Positions 1 through 3,740 of a stretch of 5,584 nucleotides of DNA are shown one piece after another. The notes beneath the pieces were generated by a model. It made no database searches, was not told the origin of the DNA, and saw only the letters and a program-made list of their open reading frames with translations. A program made the position numbers and the translations under genes. The stretch spans positions 1 through 5,584 of the forward strand of contig JAJZSC010000255.1 of NCBI GenBank assembly GCA_021849995.1. Reading direction: 5' to 3'. This DNA is from Bacillota bacterium (GTDB taxonomy: Bacteria > Bacillota > Desulfitobacteriia > Desulfitobacteriales > Desulfitobacteriaceae). Within the stretch, counting starts at the first letter, position 1. Each line of letters begins with the position of its first letter.

Positions 1-2
1 AT

Positions 3-137
3 CTAGAATTCTGTCCCTAGCAGTACAAAGTCCCGACGTCTGATTTTGGCATTAAGGGCTGCCGACATTCCCGCCGGACCACAGCCCACAATCACTAATT
101 CATAGCGTTCCTTGAGATCTATGGTATTCTCAAACAC
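3..137 (-). pseudogene. N-terminal fragment of a FAD-dependent (thioredoxin reductase-like) oxidoreductase, ended by in-frame TAG
   Basis: Read on the minus strand from GTG at 137, this gives 44 codons that start like a pyridine nucleotide-disulfide oxidoreductase. A beta strand (YELVIVG) leads into the FAD-binding glycine motif GCGPAGMSAALNA, then a second strand (DFVLLG), as in thioredoxin reductase-like proteins. The start is supported by an AGAGGTGAG ribosome binding site at 143-151, five bases before the GTG, and by an 8 bp overlap with the preceding small gene, which suggests translational coupling. The frame meets TAG at 3-5, far short of the roughly 300 residues of the family, and the window ends two bases later. 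It may be a broken gene, a sequence error at the edge, or less likely a recoded stop. The fold call is firm; intact or broken status cannot be settled here. Confidence 0.6.
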
Positions 138-297
138 TTTTACTCACCTCTGTCTGGATTTTCACCATAACCTCCTGAAGTTTTTTACAGTCAGGACAGT
201 CTGATTCAGGCCCACCTTCTTTGCATTTGTTTAAGCAATTCTTTATAGATTGAAGAACCACATTCACTTCCTCAGCAGTAAGATGAACAGTAATCAT
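130..297 (-). CDS. Small four-cysteine protein, function unknown (55 aa)
   Basis: I do not recognise the family. The protein has 55 residues, no signal peptide and no membrane segment. A predicted helix (about residues 7-24) runs into C21-x3-C25-x8-C34-x2-C37, ending in a CPDC motif, followed by a second charged helix (about 38-52). Four cysteines in 17 residues suggest a bound metal such as zinc or a thiol/disulfide role; which one cannot be told. ATG at 297 was chosen because AGGGAGGG (305-312) lies seven bases upstream. The longer frame from TTG at 327 would place this site inside the coding sequence. The gene ends inside the start of the flavoprotein fragment (8 bp overlap), so the two are probably translated together, which makes a redox partner role plausible. 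It lies 178 bp downstream of the thioredoxin reductase fusion. Confidence 0.75.
   Translation of the reverse strand: MITVHLTAEEVNVVLQSIKNCLNKCKEGGPESDCPDCKKLQEVMVKIQTEVSKSV
143..151 (-). promoter_or_regulatory. Ribosome binding site deciding the GTG start of the truncated flavoprotein
   Basis: AGAGGTGAG on the minus strand lies five bases before GTG at 137 and inside the end of the upstream small gene. No ATG lies nearby in the flavoprotein frame, so this site is what makes the GTG start believable. Confidence 0.6.
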
Positions 298-304
298 GCG
301 AGAA

Positions 305-312
305 CCCTCCCT
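305..312 (-). promoter_or_regulatory. Ribosome binding site of the four-cysteine protein
   Basis: AGGGAGGG on the minus strand stands seven bases before ATG at 297. It selects this ATG over the upstream in-frame TTG at 327, which has no comparable site. Confidence 0.65.
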
Positions 313-366
313 GAAATTTAATATCAAAAGAGAGTTTACCCATTTTTAGCGATTATTACTACTTAG

Positions 367-411
367 AAAAATTACTCCAAGGCAAGATGATATTGCACAG
401 TGTGGAGTGAT
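367..411 (-). terminator. Possible rho-independent terminator after the thioredoxin reductase fusion
   Basis: On the minus strand ATCACTCCA (411-403) can pair with TGGAGTAAT (379-371), with one C-A mismatch near the base, and is followed directly by a run of T (371-367). The stem is 8 of 9 pairs but the loop is long, about 23 bases, so this is a weak terminator. It lies about 65 bases after the fusion gene stop and upstream of the small four-cysteine gene, where a terminator or attenuator would fit. No convincing promoter was found between it and the small gene, so partial readthrough is possible. Confidence 0.35.
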
Positions 412-415
412 GCAC

Positions 416-475
416 GTACGCCGAATGGGCAATAGCACGCGGATTCCCACAAATGAACAGCTTCGGCGCGCGACT
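416..475 (-). other. GC-rich structured spacer downstream of the fusion gene
   Basis: The block directly after the fusion gene stop is richer in GC (about 58 percent by hand count over 411-475) than the spacer that follows. It contains a perfect 7 bp inverted repeat, CGCCGAA at 419-425 and TTCGGCG at 462-468. Inside it a smaller stem can form between GGGCAAT (427-433) and ATTCCC (443-448) with one bulged base. It could be the folded 3' end of the fusion mRNA, a leader for the small gene, or chance. No known RNA family was recognised. Confidence 0.3.
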
Positions 476-1762
476 CTATTTTTGCTTAAGACTCGTAAGA
501 AACCTCTCAGCGTTAACTCCAGCAATCGCCCCATCTCCAACCGCGGTGGCAACCTGGCGAACAGTTTTGCTCCTTACATCCCCTGCTGCAAATACTCCAT
601 CAATGTTCGTCCGAAGTTCCTCATCCGTTTCAATATAACCCCACTGATTCAGCTTTACTTCATCCTTAAAGAACTTAGTCCTGGGTTGCATTCCGATATA
701 AACAAAAACTCCGTTAGATTTAACTGTTGATCTCTCCTCAGTGCTAAGATTTTCTATTTCTACACCTGTCATGTGTTTCTCTCCCAAGATGGAACGAACT
801 TCAGAATCCCAGATCATGCTTATCTTATCATTGGCAAAGGCTTCTTCCTGTGCGGTCTTGGATGCCTGAAAGTGATCGAACTGATGAATGATGGTTACAT
901 GCTTGGCAAATTTGGTCAGAAATACAGCTTCCTCGACTGCTGAGTTTCCTCCACCAACTACTATCACATTCTCGGCATCCTGATACATCGCCCCATCACA
1001 AGTGGCACAATAATGTACCCCATAACCACGGAAGTCGGCTTCTCTATCTGCAGGTAAGCGACGGGATTCAGCTCCAGTAGCGAGAATTACGACAGGTGCC
1101 ACGTATTCCGCATCCTCGGCTACAATTCTTTTGCTCTTCCCGGTAAGGCTAACTTCAAATACTTCTTTTAAGTCATGGATTTGAGCTCCAAAACTATTGG
1201 CTTGTTCCAACATGTTTTGCATTAGTTCTTTACCTGCTACTGTACCAGGTGTACCCGGATAGTTAGCTATATGGTAGGTCGTGGCCGCCTGACCCCCAGG
1301 CAGTCCTTCATCAATCACTATAGTCCTTAACCTTGCACGGGAAGCGTATAATGCTGCAGTAAGCCCTGCAGGACCAGCCCCTAAAATAAGAACATCAGCT
1401 TCATACTTTGTTCTCTCAACGTGATCAGGCTCAATCCCCAAGAGCGATTCCAGCGCAAGTCTCATTTGTGATTTGCTAATATACCCAATTAGACGCTGTC
1501 CTACTTCCTGACCATCCTTAAAAAATAATACCGTCGGACTTCCTTTGACACCAAAACTCTCAGCTAGAGGCCGGTTCGCCTGTCGCAGCATTTTTATAAA
1601 CTTTACTTGAGGAAATTTCTCAGCCATTCTTTCATAAATAGGGGCAAGCTGACTGCAAGGCGGGCAATCTTCGGAATAGAAATCAAGAACCAATAATCCT
1701 TTAAACGTCCCCAGCTCAGCCTTAAATTCTTGTGAACTTAGGTATAACACTTTCTCACTCAT
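476..1762 (-). CDS. trxB: Thioredoxin-thioredoxin reductase fusion protein
   Basis: This is a 428-residue cytoplasmic flavoprotein with its own thioredoxin. Residues 1-110 form a thioredoxin fold with active site C33-P-P-C36, buried Asp27 and cis-Pro76. Residues 118-428 form a low-molecular-weight thioredoxin reductase: FAD motif GAGPAG (128-133), redox pair CATC (252-255), nucleotide motif GGGNSAVEEA (270-279) and the C-terminal FAD motif GDVR (394-397). The reductase would pass electrons through Cys252/Cys255 to the attached thioredoxin. Most reductases of this family end near 310-320 residues without a thioredoxin domain, and most fusions place it at the C-terminus, so the N-terminal order is notable. 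The usual NADPH motif HRRxxFRA reads HQFDHFQA (293-300), so NADPH preference is doubtful. ATG at 1762 follows AAGGAGA at 1771-1777. The gene has its own promoter and a CsoR-type operator. Confidence 0.93.
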   Translation of the reverse strand: MSEKVLYLSSQEFKAELGTFKGLLVLDFYSEDCPPCSQLAPIYERMAEKFPQVKFIKMLRQANRPLAESFGVKGSPTVLFFKDGQEVGQRLIGYISKSQMRLALESLLGIEPDHVERTKYEADVLILGAGPAGLTAALYASRARLRTIVIDEGLPGGQAATTYHIANYPGTPGTVAGKELMQNMLEQANSFGAQIHDLKEVFEVSLTGKSKRIVAEDAEYVAPVVILATGAESRRLPADREADFRGYGVHYCATCDGAMYQDAENVIVVGGGNSAVEEAVFLTKFAKHVTIIHQFDHFQASKTAQEEAFANDKISMIWDSEVRSILGEKHMTGVEIENLSTEERSTVKSNGVFVYIGMQPRTKFFKDEVKLNQWGYIETDEELRTNIDGVFAAGDVRSKTVRQVATAVGDGAIAGVNAERFLTSLKQK

Positions 1763-1770
1763 AAATCTTC

Positions 1771-1777
1771 TCTCCTT
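1771..1777 (-). promoter_or_regulatory. Ribosome binding site of the thioredoxin reductase fusion
   Basis: AAGGAGA on the minus strand lies eight bases before ATG at 1762, a strong and well-spaced site that fixes this start. Confidence 0.85.
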
Positions 1778-1838
1778 AAAAGCTTTTTATAGTCTAACTT
1801 ATCTGTCCGATAGTATAACCAAAAGAAATTCTTTTATT

Positions 1839-1855
1839 ATACCCTCAGGGGGTAT
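1839..1855 (-). promoter_or_regulatory. CsoR/CstR-type operator at the fusion gene transcription start
   Basis: The + strand reads ATACCCTCAGGGGGTAT, an imperfect palindrome with ATACCC/GGGTAT arms around a G/C-rich centre. This is the pattern known for operators of CsoR and CstR repressors (TACCC...GGGTA). It starts about 9 bp downstream of the -10 element, so a bound repressor would cover the transcription start and block initiation. The only candidate regulator visible is the CsoR-family gene at 2154-2435. The match is direct; assignment to that protein is inferred. Confidence 0.75.
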
Positions 1856-1863
1856 CTAAGGCT

Positions 1864-1892
1864 AATATATGCATTTTCGATTGATTTGTCAA
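1864..1892 (-). promoter_or_regulatory. Sigma-A type promoter of the thioredoxin reductase fusion
   Basis: On the minus strand a perfect -35 TTGACA (1892-1887) is followed by a 17 bp spacer and -10 TATATT (1869-1864), five of six consensus bases. Transcription should start near 1857, giving a leader of about 95 bases before ATG at 1762. Such a strong promoter next to an operator fits a gene kept off by a repressor and induced on demand. Confidence 0.8.
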
Positions 1893-1931
1893 CAGATTTT
1901 CTTAACTTTTATCAAAGGACTATTAGCCTTA

Positions 1932-1974
1932 TTAAAGTAGTCTTAACAAATCTAAAACATGTCTTAAAGTAGTC
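1932..1974. repeat. Direct repeat of TTAAAGTAGTC, 32 bp apart
   Basis: TTAAAGTAGTC occurs at 1932-1942 and again at 1964-1974. The 32 bp offset is about three helical turns, so both copies face the same side of the DNA. They lie 40-80 bp upstream of the -35 element of the fusion gene, a position where an activator could bind. No known regulator was matched to this sequence. Confidence 0.4.
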
Positions 1975-2005
1975 CAAACTAAAATAACTCTATTAAACAA
2001 GTAAA

Positions 2006-2035
2006 GGGGTACCCCCAAAAGTGGAGAGGTACCCC
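2006..2035. repeat. Two GGTACC-centred palindromes 20 bp apart
   Basis: GGGGTACCCC at 2006-2015 is a perfect 10 bp palindrome, and GAGGTACCCC at 2026-2035 is a near copy; both run on into a short A tract. Their centres are 20 bp apart, about two helical turns. The GGGGTA and TACCCC arms echo the half-sites of the operator at 1839-1855 but in inside-out order. They may be a second binding site for the same repressor; this is unproven. Confidence 0.45.
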
Positions 2036-2085
2036 AAAAACTTATACTTTCTGAGTATAAAATGTAAACCGTTTGTTGCCAAACG
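2036..2085 (-). terminator. Tandem hairpins, possible terminator of the CsoR-family gene
   Basis: Reading the minus strand after the regulator gene, the first hairpin is CGTTTG-GCAA-CAAACG (2085-2070), a 6 bp stem with a GNRA-type tetraloop. The second is TTATACT-CAGAA-AGTATAA (2060-2042), a perfect 7 bp AT-rich stem followed by one G and five T (2041-2036). The second has the form of an intrinsic terminator, but the stem is weak in GC. It sits about 95 bases after the regulator stop codon. Confidence 0.4.
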
Positions 2086-2153
2086 ATTAATAAAACCAAC
2101 CGGGATGGATCCCTTCTATGATAATTCTAATAGTCAAAAGAAAACGAATGAAT

Positions 2154-2435
2154 CTAGGGCTGATTAAGCTTCATCAAGGTCTCAATGGCTTTGTTCAAAA
2201 CTTCTTGGGGATTATCGCCACTTTCCATAGCATCTAACATACAATTGTTGGCATAACGTTGAGCAACCACGACAGAGATTTTATGAACTGCTGCACGAAC
2301 AGCAACCAGCTGAAGTAAAATCTCGTCACATTCCTTTTCCTCTTCTATCATTCTCTCTACCGCAGCCACATGTCCCCTAACAGTCTTTAACCGAGTAAGA
2401 ATCTGTTTTACCTCTTCTGAGTCGACATTTTTCAA
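2154..2435 (-). CDS. CsoR/DUF156-family transcriptional repressor, CstR-like
   Basis: This is a 93-residue all-alpha regulator of the CsoR/RcnR/FrmR family, which act as tetramers on GC-rich operators. The N-terminal helix (VKQILTRLKTVRGHVAAVERMIEE, about residues 9-32) carries the family pattern RLK..RGHV..VERM. Cys36 and Cys65 are 29 residues apart, exactly as in copper-sensing CsoR (Cys36, Cys65) and persulfide-sensing CstR (Cys31, Cys60). The copper-binding His of CsoR at position 61 is Tyr here, so copper sensing is unlikely and a sulfur- or redox-responsive Cys pair is favoured. The start is TTG at 2435: a TAG lies four codons upstream in frame, no other start precedes Met29, and an AGGGA site lies six bases before it. 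The operator at the next gene downstream is the likely target. The sensed signal is inferred, not shown. Confidence 0.9.
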   Translation of the reverse strand: MKNVDSEEVKQILTRLKTVRGHVAAVERMIEEEKECDEILLQLVAVRAAVHKISVVVAQRYANNCMLDAMESGDNPQEVLNKAIETLMKLNQP

Positions 2436-2513
2436 AGTTTTTCCCTACTTTCACCAAACTTAAATCCTTGCAAAGAATTTCATCTTGGCAGGCGGCTACC
2501 TATATGTATTTAG

Positions 2514-3080
2514 TTACACTCTATAAAGACGAACATATTTATGATAGCTTTCGAGGACCCTCTGAACATACTCCCTTGTCTCTCTAAAAGGAATGTCCTC
2601 ATAGCGGATGTTCCTAATATTTATCTGTTCACTTTTTATCCATTCTTTTACGCGCCCGCTCCCACCATTATAAGCCGCCAATACAAGTGTTGCGTTATTG
2701 TTAAATTCTTTTTGGAGATTAGCCAAATACCATGTTCCATATTGAATATTCTTCTCTGGATCTATCAAATCCTCTTCCGTAAAAGAAGAATCACTAATAG
2801 ATTGCGAAATCCAGCGTGCTGTATTAGGCATCAGTTGCATTAGCCCTTGAGCCCCTTTATTAGATTTTGATTTTGGGAGGAACTTGCTTTCTGTCCTAAT
2901 AACCGAGATAACAAGCAGCGGATCAACACCATAGTCAGCCGAATACTTTTCTACTATCGGTCTGTAAGGATATGGGTAATATATCTTCTGAATGGCTGGC
3001 AGTTTGATTACCTGAGCACCAATGCCAATTAAAACAATTATTAGTACTAACCACTTTAGATTTAGAACTTTTTTAATCAT
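2514..3080 (-). CDS. Membrane-anchored lytic transglycosylase, SLT (Slt70-like) domain
   Basis: This enzyme of 188 residues cleaves the MurNAc-GlcNAc bond of peptidoglycan outside the membrane. In this numbering a hydrophobic segment at about residues 9-28 (WLVLIIVLIGIGAQVI) acts as signal anchor. The SLT domain follows: catalytic Glu64 in the VIRTESKF motif, GAQGLMQLMP (76-85), the substrate-groove motif AAYNGG (135-140) and the C-terminal PFRETREYVQRV. This matches short Firmicute transglycosylases that hold one domain and no LysM. ATG at 3080 is preferred because AGGAG (3086-3090) lies five bases upstream; GTG at 3083 is in frame but only two bases from that site. It follows coaE by 42 bp without a terminator, so co-transcription is likely. 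The placement beside coaE appears to be one of convenience, not function. Confidence 0.93.
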   Translation of the reverse strand: MIKKVLNLKWLVLIIVLIGIGAQVIKLPAIQKIYYPYPYRPIVEKYSADYGVDPLLVISVIRTESKFLPKSKSNKGAQGLMQLMPNTARWISQSISDSSFTEEDLIDPEKNIQYGTWYLANLQKEFNNNATLVLAAYNGGSGRVKEWIKSEQINIRNIRYEDIPFRETREYVQRVLESYHKYVRLYRV

Positions 3081-3122
3081 CACTACTCCTTACGCTTAAT
3101 TATTTGAAGACTTGTATTATTC

Positions 3123-3728
3123 TTATTGGACTATTAATGACTTTATTCTCTCTAACTCTTTGTTTAATTGGCTAACCGTCTGAGTCCACTTTCCTGAGTT
3201 ATCGATTATTACATTAGAGTATTTACACTTATCTATCAGTGGCATCTGGGACTTTAACCTGGCGCTAACCTCTTCGTCAGTTAATTTATCTCGGTCCTTA
3301 ACTCTTTCAAGCTGCACCTCCTCGGGTACCCAGACAAGCCAGATTTCATCAACCTCTGCCTCAAGATGGGCCTCAATGAGTAATGGCACATCCCAAATGC
3401 ATACTTTCTCTCCTTTTTCCCTTAAACCCTCACGGTCTTTTTGCATTTTTCTTAGTACGAGAGGATGAACTATCGATTCCAGTCTAAGCCGGGCATCCTT
3501 ATTTTCAAAGACAGCTTTACCTAAGACCTTCCTGTCAATCTCCCCTGATCCAGTTAATATGGCTGGTCCAAACTCCTGTTTCAGGAGAGCAATTAACTCC
3601 TGGTCTTCCCTAAACAACCAATGTACTGTCTTATCCGCATCAAGAACCGGTACACCTGCCTCCCTAAACCAACCAGCTACAGTTGACTTACCGCTTCCTA
3701 TTCCTCCTGTAAGACCGATAGTAAACAT
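3123..3728 (-). CDS. coaE: Dephospho-CoA kinase
   Basis: CoaE phosphorylates the 3'-hydroxyl of the ribose of dephospho-CoA with ATP, the last step of coenzyme A synthesis, in the cytoplasm. The 201 residues match the usual family length. Visible signatures are the P-loop GGIGSGKST (8-16), the DAD motif (30-32) that contacts substrate and metal, IVHPLV (86-91), the strand DVPLLIE (113-119), RDKLTDEEVSARLKSQMP (145-163) forming the lid and adenine region, and the family ending VIIDNSG (173-179). ATG at 3728 is preceded by AGGTGATG about six bases upstream. It begins 12 bp after the ABC-F stop codon, so the two are almost certainly in one operon. CoaE can be called with little doubt. Confidence 0.97.
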   Translation of the reverse strand: MFTIGLTGGIGSGKSTVAGWFREAGVPVLDADKTVHWLFREDQELIALLKQEFGPAILTGSGEIDRKVLGKAVFENKDARLRLESIVHPLVLRKMQKDREGLREKGEKVCIWDVPLLIEAHLEAEVDEIWLVWVPEEVQLERVKDRDKLTDEEVSARLKSQMPLIDKCKYSNVIIDNSGKWTQTVSQLNKELERIKSLIVQ

Positions 3729-3740
3729 AATTCATCACCT
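3729..3740 (-). promoter_or_regulatory. coaE ribosome binding site in the 12 bp ABC-F/coaE gap
   Basis: AGGTGATG begins at 3740, directly after the ABC-F stop codon, and lies about six bases before the coaE ATG. The whole gap is taken up by it, which supports translation from one shared transcript. Confidence 0.7.

Larger units (their letters stand above)
1763..2153. other. 391 bp regulatory intergenic region between the CsoR-family gene and the fusion gene
   Basis: No credible gene was found here. From right to left along the minus strand it holds a small hairpin with a GCAA loop (2070-2085), a hairpin with a T tail (2036-2060), two GGTACC-centred palindromes 20 bp apart (2006-2035), an 11 bp direct repeat (1932-1942 and 1964-1974), a strong promoter (1864-1892), a CsoR-type operator (1839-1855), a short dyad AAAAGAAATTCTTTT (1821-1835) in the leader, and the ribosome binding site (1771-1777). 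The stretch 2101-2153 shows only a short GGGATGGATCCC palindrome of no clear meaning. Confidence 0.8.

Noticed and set aside
3..5. TAG read as pyrrolysine
   Set aside because: There is no pyl gene or downstream coding sequence in the window, and the protein family is not known for pyrrolysine.
2..11. Overlapping TCTAGA and GAATTC restriction sites at the edge, suggesting cloning vector
   Set aside because: The bases continue the flavoprotein frame up to the stop and no other vector sequence is seen; two six-base sites are not proof.
407..730. Plus-strand open frame of 107 codons
   Set aside because: It lies mostly opposite the C-terminal part of the thioredoxin reductase fusion, shows no domain motif and has no good ribosome site; it is a shadow frame.
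1951..1978. Second possible minus-strand promoter, TTGGAC with 17 bp to TAGATT
   Set aside because: Both boxes match only four of six bases, and a far better promoter lies just downstream.
2102..2113. GGGATGGATCCC palindrome as a terminator
   Set aside because: The loop would be two bases and no T run follows on either strand.
1918..2135. Inverted repeat GACTATTAG (1918-1926) and CTAATAGTC (2127-2135) around a 200 bp AT-rich stretch
   Set aside because: Nine bases in AT-rich DNA of this length can arise by chance, and there is no transposase, target duplication or other sign of a mobile element.
2541..2843. Plus-strand open frame of 100 codons
   Set aside because: It runs wholly opposite the lytic transglycosylase catalytic domain and has no recognisable protein pattern.
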